From assembly GCF_016592575.1 (NCBI RefSeq), contig NZ_AP017470.1:2180501-2244500 (forward strand): 64,000 nt of DNA. The letters are read 5' to 3'. Source of the DNA: Thermotomaculum hydrothermale. Lineage in GTDB: Bacteria > Acidobacteriota > Holophagae > Thermotomaculales > Thermotomaculaceae. The position numbers were made by a program, and so were the translations under genes. The notes under the pieces are model-generated. The model made no database searches. It worked only from the letters and a program-made list of their open reading frames with translations, and was not told the origin of the DNA. Below are positions 33,417 to 41,188 of this stretch, one piece after another. Positions within the stretch are counted from its first letter, which is position 1; every line of letters starts with the position of its first letter.

Positions 33417-34512
33417 TATCTTTTTTCTCTTCTTTTTTGTATCTTCTTACAGCGTCAATAATTTCGTCGTCATCAATAAAGCTTCTAATATCTGGTAAAA
33501 GCCCTTTTTTGGTTAGCGGCTTAAACATCTTTACCGCTATATTTACATAATCTCCTGATTTCAATTTAAATGTCTGGTATTTGTATGCACTTCCGCTTGT
33601 TCTTCCCCCTACTGTCTTAATGTAGGGTGTTCCTTTAAGCAGGTTTGCAAAGACATCAGCTGCACCCATTGTAAGAGAAGATGTAGCGAGGAATAAGGTT
33701 TTTTTGCCGTCAAATTTTTCCTGAATGGTTGATTTGATTTCCTCTTCTTTTTCTTTGGTTTTTGCAAGCACAGACAGAGGCTCTCCCTTAAGGTAGGATG
33801 CAAAGTTTACCATTTCTTCATAATTGTCGTCCATTGAATACCTTATGTCTATTATGGGGGTATCGTTTTCTTTTATGTAGTTTTTCATATTTTCAAAGCA
33901 TTCTTTTGTAAATCTAAAGAGTTTAAAGACTTTTGCGTTTTTTATTGTGTCTATCTTAAAATCAACAGGTTTGTATTCCTTATACTCAAACTGTTTTTCT
34001 ATATCTTTTGAGAGGTCTGTTGAATAGAAGTCTATTGCAATTTTATCTCCAACCTTTCCGTGAAGCATTGCGTTTATTTCGTACAGAGACATATTAAATG
34101 CCTGCATACTATTTATTTTTCTAATTATTGTGCCAGGCTTTATCCCTGCTTTGAATGCGTCGCTTTCAGGGTTTGAGTAAACAACCTGTGCGTAATTCCC
34201 CCTTTTTGTAACCTTAATACCTATGTTTCCCTTATAATTAAACCTGTCTTTTATCTTTTCCATAATGTCTTTTGTAATAAAACTGTTGTCTTCATTTAAG
34301 CTTTGCACTCCCCCTCTGTAGGCACCTAAAATCAATTTATTCTGGTCAACAGGCTCAACATATCTTTGGATTACAATATCGTAAACCTTTGCAAATATTC
34401 CAAACATTTTGTAGGGGTCTTCGTCCCTTGATTTTTTAAATTTAATAAAAGCGTAAGAGCTAATAAAAGCAATTAGCAAAACAAAAACTATTAATTTAAT
34501 CTTTGATTTCAT
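33391..34512 (-). CDS. S41/CtpA-family peptidase homologue, probably catalytically inactive
   Basis: A 373-residue exported protein: signal/anchor sequence (about 1-20), helical region, PDZ domain (about 85-160, with FKAGIKPGTIIRKIN) and a tail-specific protease-like domain (about 170-355). In active CtpA proteins the nucleophile lies in SASASEI and the base Lys in TFGKG. Here the equivalent segments read SLTMGAADV and RTSGSA, so by alignment the Ser position is Gly and the Lys position is Ser. A scaffold or regulator role next to the EnvC-like gene is plausible. The ATG at 34512 has GAGGAG upstream; an earlier in-frame start overlaps the EnvC-like gene. Confidence 0.83.
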   Translation of the reverse strand: MKSKIKLIVFVLLIAFISSYAFIKFKKSRDEDPYKMFGIFAKVYDIVIQRYVEPVDQNKLILGAYRGGVQSLNEDNSFITKDIMEKIKDRFNYKGNIGIKVTKRGNYAQVVYSNPESDAFKAGIKPGTIIRKINSMQAFNMSLYEINAMLHGKVGDKIAIDFYSTDLSKDIEKQFEYKEYKPVDFKIDTIKNAKVFKLFRFTKECFENMKNYIKENDTPIIDIRYSMDDNYEEMVNFASYLKGEPLSVLAKTKEKEEEIKSTIQEKFDGKKTLFLATSSLTMGAADVFANLLKGTPYIKTVGGRTSGSAYKYQTFKLKSGDYVNIAVKMFKPLTKKGLLPDIRSFIDDDEIIDAVRRYKKEEKKDNGDEKKAA

Positions 34513-34523
34513 TTTTTTCTCCT

Positions 34524-35648
34524 CTATCTCTTTTTTACCCATTTTAGCGGATTCAAAGGCTTTTTATTATGCCATATTTCAAAATGAAATATATAGCCCT
34601 GTAAAGATGCTGTATTTCCCGTTGTTGCTATTACATCTCCCTTTGATACTGTCTGATTGATTTTAACAAAAATTTTGTCAAGATGTGCATAAAAAGTGTA
34701 GTATCCAAAACCGTGGTCAATTATTATAAGTTTGCCGTAACTTTTATACCAGTCTGCAAAAACAACCACTCCATCGTAAAAGACTTTGACCTTTTTCCCC
34801 TTTCTTACCTTTAAGGTTATGCCGTTGTTTTTTATCTTTGCCCTGTATTTCCCAATTCTGTATGTGCCGAACCTTTCAATAAGCCTCCCACTGACAGGTA
34901 GGGAAAGCAATCCTTTGAATTTATCCATTGGAATTGCAGATGGGTTTTGAGGGGTTGGTTTTTTTGATAATGATTCAACAAGTAATTTTAAAAGCCTGTT
35001 TCTTTCTTTTAATAGAGATACATACCTTGATTTTTTTCTTTTTAGTTGTTTAAAAAGCCTTTTTTGTTCCCTTAAAGTTTGAGAAAGTTGTTTTTTGGTG
35101 TCGGAGAGCTGGCTTATTGTTTCTTCAAGGTCTTTTCTTTCAAATTCAAGCATTTTTACCTTTTGCTCTTTTTCATCGGTGAGTTTTCTCAATTTTCTTA
35201 AAAGCTTCTTATCTTTATCGCTTAAATAGGAAAGAGTGTTTAGCTGGTATAGATACTCCTGTTCCTTTGATGGGGATAGTAATGCTTCAAGTGTTGTGTA
35301 ATCTCCCTTTTTGTACAGCTCTTTTATTCTTATTTTTAGATATTTTTTTGTTTCTTCTATATCTTTTTGCAGTTTTTTTATTTCGCTTTTTAGTTCTTTT
35401 ATCTCTTTTTCAGTCTCTATTTTTTTCAGTCTAAGCATTTTTGTTTTTGTTTTTAAAATCTCTATTTTTCTTGAAATTAACTCAATATTGTCGCTAACTG
35501 TTTTTGCCTGCTGTTTAAGACGGTTATAATTCTGTTCCAGCTCCTTTATGTTTTCTTTTAATGTGAAGACAAGGCTTTCAGATGGGTATAGATTATGAGA
35601 AAAAAATAGAATTGTGAGGATTATTAGAAAAACTTTTCTATTAAACAT
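34524..35648 (-). CDS. EnvC-like murein hydrolase activator (degenerate M23/LytM domain)
   Basis: A 374-residue exported protein with a signal peptide (about 1-23), a long coiled coil (about 25-245) and a C-terminal LytM domain (about 275-374, KLIIIDHGFGYYTFYAHLDK and GYIFHFEIWHNKKPLNP). The first metal His-x3-Asp motif is replaced (NNGITL), and the HxH motif has lost its first His. E. coli EnvC is degenerate in the same way and activates cell wall amidases instead of cutting peptidoglycan. The gene order envC, ctpA-like, yibQ-like is common in Gram-negative bacteria and supports the assignment. Confidence 0.88.
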   Translation of the reverse strand: MFNRKVFLIILTILFFSHNLYPSESLVFTLKENIKELEQNYNRLKQQAKTVSDNIELISRKIEILKTKTKMLRLKKIETEKEIKELKSEIKKLQKDIEETKKYLKIRIKELYKKGDYTTLEALLSPSKEQEYLYQLNTLSYLSDKDKKLLRKLRKLTDEKEQKVKMLEFERKDLEETISQLSDTKKQLSQTLREQKRLFKQLKRKKSRYVSLLKERNRLLKLLVESLSKKPTPQNPSAIPMDKFKGLLSLPVSGRLIERFGTYRIGKYRAKIKNNGITLKVRKGKKVKVFYDGVVVFADWYKSYGKLIIIDHGFGYYTFYAHLDKIFVKINQTVSKGDVIATTGNTASLQGYIFHFEIWHNKKPLNPLKWVKKR

Positions 35649-36027
35649 TGATTTTAAAAACAGTTAAGAGTTTTGAGAAAAACTCTATAAAACAATATGT
35701 TAAAAAAGCCAGGGAAACAAGAATATAGACAGATGCAATAAAGGTTGATTGTGTTTTTACTGTAATCTTTGTTGAATAAAATATACCTAAAAGGTGTAAG
35801 GATACCCCTAAAATCCACAAAAAAAGAGTTGCTATAGGGATTTTAAAAATCAATAAAATTCCGCCACCGATTGACAGCACCGATAGAATTCCAAAAATAG
35901 TGCCTAAAAGGAATTCTTTGCAGTAAAAAAAACCTAACCCAGGGAAAAATACATTTAAGAAAAAAACCCTTTTTTGATTTTTGTCTAATTTGCTAATGTC
36001 TAAAAAATCCAGTTTTTCCCCTCTCAT
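35641..36027 (-). CDS. small integral membrane protein, TM2/DUF-like
   Basis: A 128-residue protein with three or four hydrophobic helices. The segment NVFFPGLGFFYCKEFLLGTIFG resembles the PGLG-x-FY motif seen in many small TM2-type membrane proteins, but I cannot assign a family firmly. It overlaps the kinase upstream by 4 nt (ATGA) and the EnvC-like gene downstream by 8 nt, so it is translated as part of this operon. Function unknown. Confidence 0.75.
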   Translation of the reverse strand: MRGEKLDFLDISKLDKNQKRVFFLNVFFPGLGFFYCKEFLLGTIFGILSVLSIGGGILLIFKIPIATLFLWILGVSLHLLGIFYSTKITVKTQSTFIASVYILVSLAFLTYCFIEFFSKLLTVFKINV

Positions 36028-36923
36028 CTAATAAATTTTCTAAAAAGGTTAAGCCTGTTTTCCACCTCTGTTAAAGTTAATGTTCTCATTCTGTCAACAC
36101 TGAAATCCTCTATTTGAAATGAAGAAAGCACTGTTCCAACCTTTAATCCTTCTCTGAATGTGTCAAAGGAAAAGTTTCCGTACTTGTCCACATACCCTAA
36201 AAATCCTGCAGCAAATGTGTCTCCTGCACCTGTTGGGTCTATAACCTTTTCAACAGGGAAGGCAGGAAGAAGTGCAGTATCATTTTTTGAAAATAGAGAT
36301 GCGCCGTACTCTCCTCTTTTTATGCATACAAAATCAGGGCCCATATCAAGGATTTTTTTTGCTGCTTTAACAACAATTTTTTCCCCTGTTAAAAGCCTTG
36401 CCTCTCCGTCGTTCACAAATATAAGGTTTACCCTTTTTATAACCTCTTTTAACTGTTCAGGGGTTGTGTTTATCCACAGATTCATTGTGTCTGCTGCGAT
36501 AAACTTAACCTTGTTTTCAACCTGATTGATTACCTTTAATTGGAGTTCAGGGTGGATATTGCCTAAAAATAGAATATTTGAATCCATATAGGATTCAGGG
36601 ATTACCGGGTCAAACTCAGCAAATACATTTAACTGGGTGTCATGGGTTATAGCCTCGTTGAGGTTTTCCCTGTACTCCCCTTTCCAGAAAAATGTTTTGC
36701 CTTCTTTTTGAACAAGCCCTTCAAGGTTTACCCCTCTATTCCTTAATAGTTCAATATCCTCTTCTCTAAAATCCTTACCAACAACTCCAACAAGGTTAAC
36801 CTTTGTAAAGAGGGATGCTCCCATTGAAAAGTGTGTTGCAGAACCGCCTAAAACCCTTTCCCTTTCTCCAAACGGGGTTTTTAAAGAATCGTAAGCAACA
36901 GAACCAACTGCGATTATTGCCAT
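36024..36923 (-). CDS. PfkB-family carbohydrate/nucleoside kinase
   Basis: A 299-residue kinase of the ribokinase/PfkB family. The N-terminal GGSATHFSMGASLF segment binds substrate, and the C-terminal signature DPTGAGDTFAAGFLGY supplies the anion hole and catalytic Asp. Substrate cannot be told. Relatives annotated as adenosine or sugar kinases look equally similar by eye. It ends in a 4 nt overlap with the next gene. Confidence 0.9.
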   Translation of the reverse strand: MAIIAVGSVAYDSLKTPFGERERVLGGSATHFSMGASLFTKVNLVGVVGKDFREEDIELLRNRGVNLEGLVQKEGKTFFWKGEYRENLNEAITHDTQLNVFAEFDPVIPESYMDSNILFLGNIHPELQLKVINQVENKVKFIAADTMNLWINTTPEQLKEVIKRVNLIFVNDGEARLLTGEKIVVKAAKKILDMGPDFVCIKRGEYGASLFSKNDTALLPAFPVEKVIDPTGAGDTFAAGFLGYVDKYGNFSFDTFREGLKVGTVLSSFQIEDFSVDRMRTLTLTEVENRLNLFRKFIR

Positions 36924-36969
36924 TTCAATCTCCTGACATTCTTTTTTTGCTTTTAGATTTTACCACAAA

Positions 36970-38097
36970 TCACTTTTTCTTATTCTTCCCTATTTTTTCA
37001 AGGTATGAAAGCATTGGGTTAAACTGTCTTTGAGGAAAGCCTATGAATATTTTTGAAATTTTCCCTTCAGGGTCTATAAAAACAAAATGGGGGAGTGTAT
37101 AAACCCTGTAATCTTTGTAAGTTTTATCGTTTTCTAAAATTGCGACAGGGTATTTAATCTTTTTATTCTGTGTTATATACCAGGTAAAGAACTTTTTCTG
37201 CTTTTCAAAGTCAACCTTTTTGGGGAAGAGGTTAATCCCTATAACTGAAATTCTGTTTTTGTATTTTGTATAGACTCCGTCAATGTAGGGCATTGCTATA
37301 ACACTTCCTATTGAACGGCCGGCAAAGAAGAATATTAATGTATATTTCCCTTTGTTTTGTGATATTGAAATTTTATCTTTATTAAAAGTAAGAACAGTGT
37401 TTGATAGTTCAAAGGCAGGTTTGCCTATCAACTCCAACTGGCTTGCAACATTGTCAATCAATGTTTTTTCATTTTTGTCTGATATTGTTTTTAAGATTTC
37501 TGAAAAATAATTTTCCCCCTCTTTTATTTTGTTTTGCAATTCAAAGTATTCCATCATTCCCAATGCGGCAAAGTATCTAACATTAATATTATTTACCTGT
37601 GCGGACAATACTTTCTGGAAAACCTTTTTTGCCAACTGGTATTTTTCTCTCTTTAACAAACCAAAACCAACATTTATAAAATCAAGAGCAACCCTTGGCT
37701 GGGAGTAATTTATTGTTTCAAAACTCTTTATAGCTTCATTGTATTTTCCCGACAAAAAGTATGTTTGCCCCAGAGTTGCGTAATAATAATTTTTATTTTC
37801 TTTGTTGATTTTTACCTTTTTTAAAAACGATAGCGCTTTTTCAGGCATATCAATTTCATTTAATAGCCTTGCGGCTAAAATCTTTTCTTCGTCTGTTAGA
37901 TTTGATTGGTTTTCTTTAATTAAATTCAGGTAAGTTGACTTTACTTTTTTGTTAAAACTAATAAGCTCATTCTCTGTTGCAATCAGGTTTGCCTCTTTTT
38001 TAAGCTTTTTTAATGTTTCATTGTAGTCATTTTTTAATCCTGCAAAGAGGTTTAATGCAAACAGGGGAATCAAAAATAAAATTATTTTCTTTTTCAT
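36970..38097 (-). CDS. exported TPR protein with a cysteine-free TlpA/thioredoxin-like domain
   Basis: A 375-residue exported protein: signal peptide (about 1-19), several TPR-like helical repeats (about 85-215; e.g. ALGQTYFLSGKYNEAIKSFE), then a TlpA-type thioredoxin fold (about 225-370). Where active TlpA proteins read A-T-W-C-x-x-C-x-x-x-M-P, this protein reads A-G-R-S262-I-G-S265-V-I-A-M-P. Both redox cysteines are Ser and I see no Cys anywhere in the chain. The cis-Pro loop (TLPHFVFID) is kept. It should be redox-inactive and may be a binding or scaffold protein in the periplasm. Confidence 0.83.
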   Translation of the reverse strand: MKKKIILFLIPLFALNLFAGLKNDYNETLKKLKKEANLIATENELISFNKKVKSTYLNLIKENQSNLTDEEKILAARLLNEIDMPEKALSFLKKVKINKENKNYYYATLGQTYFLSGKYNEAIKSFETINYSQPRVALDFINVGFGLLKREKYQLAKKVFQKVLSAQVNNINVRYFAALGMMEYFELQNKIKEGENYFSEILKTISDKNEKTLIDNVASQLELIGKPAFELSNTVLTFNKDKISISQNKGKYTLIFFFAGRSIGSVIAMPYIDGVYTKYKNRISVIGINLFPKKVDFEKQKKFFTWYITQNKKIKYPVAILENDKTYKDYRVYTLPHFVFIDPEGKISKIFIGFPQRQFNPMLSYLEKIGKNKKK

Positions 38098-38139
38098 ATT
38101 TACTCCTTTTTATTTCATCGTTAGGTTAGACGAAAGTAT

Positions 38140-38778
38140 TTAATAAAGTGTTTCCTTTGCTTTCTTATAGTCAGGCATAAGCCTTTCCAACCTATTATAA
38201 AACTCTTTTGAGTGATTTGCATGTATAAGATGTGTCAATTCATGAACAACCACATATTCAATGCCCTTTATTGGCTTTTGAGCAAGTTTCAGGCTAAAGT
38301 TAAGGTATCCCTTTTTTGAATTGCACGAGCCCCACCTTGTTTTCATGTTTTTTACACTGATTCTGTTTATTTTTCTTGAAATTAAGGGTAAATACTTTTC
38401 AATAAACAACAAAACAATTCTCTTTGTTTCCCCTTTGTACCACTTTAATATCAATTCTTCACTTTTCTCTGGGGAGACTTCTTTTAAATGTAGAAAAAGG
38501 GTATTGTTTCTAAATTCAAGGCTATACTTTTTTGATTTTATTTTCTTTACCTCAATCATTTTCCCAAGATATGGAATTTCTTTTGCATTCCCTAAATTAA
38601 CAAATGCTTTTTTCTTTTCTTCTGAAATCCTTTTAAGCTTTGATAGTCTTTTGTTGATAATTTGTTTAATGTAAGAATCTGGGGTTTTATACGGTGCTGA
38701 AACTTTTATTGTGCCGTCCTCATCAACTCTTATGTAAATGTTTTTTATTCTTTTTCTTATAATTTCAATCTTCATCAA
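38140..38778 (-). CDS. YgjP/DUF45-type zinc metallopeptidase-like protein
   Basis: A 212-residue protein of the DUF45/YgjP (SprT-like, M48-related) family. Signatures are TRWGSCNSKKGYLNFSLKLAQKP, the zinc motif VVHELTHLIHANHSKEFY (HExxH with a third His downstream) and LMPDYKKAKETL at the C-terminus. Members are predicted cytoplasmic metallohydrolases with unclear substrates. It overlaps the upstream glycosyltransferase gene by 14 nt. Only the signature is certain. Confidence 0.88.
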   Translation of the reverse strand: MMKIEIIRKRIKNIYIRVDEDGTIKVSAPYKTPDSYIKQIINKRLSKLKRISEEKKKAFVNLGNAKEIPYLGKMIEVKKIKSKKYSLEFRNNTLFLHLKEVSPEKSEELILKWYKGETKRIVLLFIEKYLPLISRKINRISVKNMKTRWGSCNSKKGYLNFSLKLAQKPIKGIEYVVVHELTHLIHANHSKEFYNRLERLMPDYKKAKETLY

Positions 38779-39862
38779 TCTTTTTTAAAAGCTTTTCTAT
38801 TTCTTCAACCACTTTTTCAGGAGAAATTGCCTTTAAGCAATCAAGAGTTTTACACTTTTTATTTCTGCATGGTGAGCAATGCCAGTTTGCATAAACAATC
38901 TTAAAAGGGGTAAAGGTTGCAGGTTGATTTATTATTGGGTCTGATGGGCCAAATATTGTAACAACAGGAGTGTTTACAAGGCTTGAAATGTGCATTGGCC
39001 CTGTGTCTCCCCCTATAAAAATCTTTGCCTTTTCAATAAAGGCTGATAATTGTTTCATTGTGGTTAAAGGCAAAACATATACCCTGTTTTTTGCGCTTGA
39101 TACAAGTTTTTCAACTATCTCTTCTTCTCCCGGGCCCCATCCAATTACACAGGGAAGGTTTAATTTTCGGTAGATTAAATCGCATAGTTTTCCATAGTTT
39201 TCAGGCATCCACCTTTTGTATCTCCCCTTTGCGCTTGTTCCCGGATAGATAAAAGCATATTCTTTTTCTGATAATCCATTTTCTTTTAACCACTCTTCTG
39301 CAAATTTTCTATTATCTTCCCCTATGGGAAGTTTTGCTTTTTCCTGTTTTAGATTTTTGTCAAAGTGAAGGGGGATGAGGAAGTTTCTCTCATACCTTGA
39401 AAGCTTTTTCTCAACCTTTTCTATTTTGTAATTTGTGAAAAGGGTGTTCAACTCTTTTGCTATTGGTTTTCTGTATCCAAGCCTTACAGGGATTTTTGCA
39501 AAGTAACCGTATAGCCCACTTTTCAATATTCCGTGAAAATCCACAAATAAATCATAATCTTCACTTTCTATTTCAGAGTTGATGAAATTGAAGTAACCTT
39601 TGATTTTTGATAAAAGGCCTAACCTTTTCCATTTTCTTCTCGGAACTATTTTTAGGTTGTCAATGTATTCAAGCCCTGTAATTATTTGAGCGCACCTGTC
39701 TTCAACAAGCCAGTCAATTTTGCAATCAGGGAAAATCTTTCTCAAAGCGGCAACAGATGGCACCGTTCTTACCACATCTCCTATTGCAGACAGCCGGCAG
39801 ACGAGGATTTTTTCTATTTTTTTACCTAAAATATTTTCAATCACTCTTCTCTTTTCGTTCAT
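38765..39862 (-). CDS. glycosyltransferase family 9 (lipopolysaccharide heptosyltransferase-like)
   Basis: A 365-residue GT9 enzyme. The N-terminal ILVCRLSAIGDVVRTVPSVAALRKIFP is the acceptor-domain signature, and FIGGDTGPMHISSLVNTPVVTIFGPSDP is the nucleotide-sugar-binding signature including the conserved Asp. Family members such as WaaC, WaaF and WaaQ add heptose to the LPS inner core at the cytoplasmic face of the inner membrane. The sugar used is not certain. A C-terminal Cys group (CSPCRNKKCKTLDC) is a recurrent GT9 feature. It follows mqnD by a 1 nt overlap. Confidence 0.88.
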   Translation of the reverse strand: MNEKRRVIENILGKKIEKILVCRLSAIGDVVRTVPSVAALRKIFPDCKIDWLVEDRCAQIITGLEYIDNLKIVPRRKWKRLGLLSKIKGYFNFINSEIESEDYDLFVDFHGILKSGLYGYFAKIPVRLGYRKPIAKELNTLFTNYKIEKVEKKLSRYERNFLIPLHFDKNLKQEKAKLPIGEDNRKFAEEWLKENGLSEKEYAFIYPGTSAKGRYKRWMPENYGKLCDLIYRKLNLPCVIGWGPGEEEIVEKLVSSAKNRVYVLPLTTMKQLSAFIEKAKIFIGGDTGPMHISSLVNTPVVTIFGPSDPIINQPATFTPFKIVYANWHCSPCRNKKCKTLDCLKAISPEKVVEEIEKLLKKIDED

Positions 39863-40686
39863 TAAAGGAAGATATCCTTTCTAAAATTTTGTACAAGCCC
39901 TATTTCATAGGCTTTTTGATAAAGGTCTGTTATTGCCTTTTTCCCCTCTTCCCCAAGGTTAATAGAGAATTTGTTTACATAGAGGTTTATATGAGAATTT
40001 ATTACACTTTCGTCAAGTTCCTGAGCGTATTTTTTTATGTAAGGTAAGGTGTTAGACGGATTTTCAAATGCATATTCAATTGATTTTCTTAAAAGGTTAT
40101 CTAACTCTTTCCCCTCTTTTTCATAGTCCCTTTTAACTGCAATTAGCCCCAACGGAATGGGATTACCGGTTTCTCTTTCCCAGAATTCCCCTAAATCAAC
40201 AAGCTTTTTTAATCCCCTTATTTTGTAGGTAAACCTTGTTTCGTGGATTATAACCCCTGCGTCAACCTCTCCCTTTAGAATTTCATTTTCTATTTCTGAA
40301 AATAAAACCTCTTTTTTGTTTTTACACTCCGGGCAGAATATTGAGAACAAAAGGTTTGCCGTGGTGTTTTTCCCGGGGATTGCTATTCTTTTATTTTTTA
40401 AATCACTTAAATCAAACTCTTCTTTTGCTATTAAAAGAGGGCCGCAACCCCTTCCTAATGCAGAGCCTGAATTTAAAATTTTGAATTTGTCTGCTATTTT
40501 AAAGTATGCAAAAAAGGATAACTTTGTTATGTCTGTTTCTCCCTTAAATGCCATTTTATTTAACTCTTCAATGTCTTTAAGTACTGTATCAAATTGAAAA
40601 GAAGGCGAAAAAATCCCTGCTGCAATGCCATAAAACATAAAGGTGTCATTGGGACAGGTTGAATATGCCAGTTTCAACTTTTTCAT
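39862..40686 (-). CDS. mqnD: 1,4-dihydroxy-6-naphthoate synthase (futalosine pathway)
   Basis: A 274-residue periplasmic-binding-protein-like enzyme that converts cyclic dehypoxanthine futalosine to 1,4-dihydroxy-6-naphthoate in menaquinone synthesis. The start KLAYSTCPNDTFMFYGIAAG is the family signature, and GVIIHETRFTY is the second conserved segment. It tells that menaquinone is made by the futalosine route; mqnA, mqnB, mqnC and mqnE are not in the window. It is the first gene of the long minus-strand run. TGTTAAAAT, about 40 nt upstream, may be its -10 element. Confidence 0.93.
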   Translation of the reverse strand: MKKLKLAYSTCPNDTFMFYGIAAGIFSPSFQFDTVLKDIEELNKMAFKGETDITKLSFFAYFKIADKFKILNSGSALGRGCGPLLIAKEEFDLSDLKNKRIAIPGKNTTANLLFSIFCPECKNKKEVLFSEIENEILKGEVDAGVIIHETRFTYKIRGLKKLVDLGEFWERETGNPIPLGLIAVKRDYEKEGKELDNLLRKSIEYAFENPSNTLPYIKKYAQELDESVINSHINLYVNKFSINLGEEGKKAITDLYQKAYEIGLVQNFRKDIFL

Positions 40687-40754
40687 TACAAACCCCTGAA
40701 ATACTTACTTTTTCTTTTGAATTTTAACACGAAGGATTGTATAAGAAAAAATAA

Positions 40755-40773
40755 AAGGGGGATTAACCCCCTT
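40755..40773 (-). terminator. rho-independent terminator after the small exported protein gene
   Basis: AAGGGGG and CCCCCTT form a 7 bp stem with a 5 nt loop. Read on the minus strand it is followed by TTATTTTTTC. It separates the small gene at 40778-41083 from mqnD. Confidence 0.82.
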
Positions 40774-40777
40774 AAAA

Positions 40778-41083
40778 TTATCTGAATTCAACATGAATCC
40801 ATAACCTTTGCCCGTTGGGGTAAACAACTTTTACTCTGTTTCTTTTTACCTTTTTGACAGTGCACCTTCTTCCTTCAATAATAATTACATCACCAGGCCT
40901 TATGCTCCTTGGCACCCTGTAGTATCTTACCCCGCCTCTTACCACATAGGTAACTCTTACCCCTGGGGCAACATACCTTACTCTTGCATGCGCTCTTGCG
41001 TGGGGAGCAGGCTCAACAATGCAAGAGACTCCAAAAAATGCAATTAGGACAGTTAAAACAAGTAGCGATTTTGTTATTTTCAT
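40778..41083 (-). CDS. small exported basic protein, possible lipoprotein
   Basis: A 101-residue protein with an N-terminal signal sequence ending FFGVSC at Cys21, a weak lipobox because Gly instead of Leu is at -3. The mature part is basic and beta-rich, rich in Arg, Val and Tyr (RVRYVAPGVRVTYVVRGGVRYYRV), with RPGDVIIIEGRRCTVKKVKRN resembling a small beta-barrel or SH3-like fold. I do not recognise a family. AGGAGG precedes the ATG and a terminator follows, so it is a free-standing gene. Confidence 0.75.
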   Translation of the reverse strand: MKITKSLLVLTVLIAFFGVSCIVEPAPHARAHARVRYVAPGVRVTYVVRGGVRYYRVPRSIRPGDVIIIEGRRCTVKKVKRNRVKVVYPNGQRLWIHVEFR

Positions 41084-41172
41084 ACCAGCCTCCTGAAAAA
41101 ATTTACTACGTTCTTTATTTAAGCAAGTAGTATGCCTGATTTTTGCTTTAATCCTTTTAAATCAAGGTTTTG

Positions 41173-41181
41173 TGATACAAT
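41173..41181 (+). promoter_or_regulatory. extended -10 promoter placing the murJ start at or next to its ATG
   Basis: TGATACAAT (41173-41181) is an extended -10 element (TG-N-TACAAT). The expected start, about 7 nt downstream, falls at 41188-41189, at the ATG of murJ. No Shine-Dalgarno sequence precedes the ATG. The -35 region is poor. Confidence 0.4.
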
Positions 41182-41188
41182 ACACATT

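Noticed and set aside
41104-41132. TACTAC-N17-GTAGTA inverted repeat between the small exported gene and murJ as an operator
   Set aside because: Six-base arms with a long centre in an AT-rich interval are expected by chance, and no promoter element coincides.
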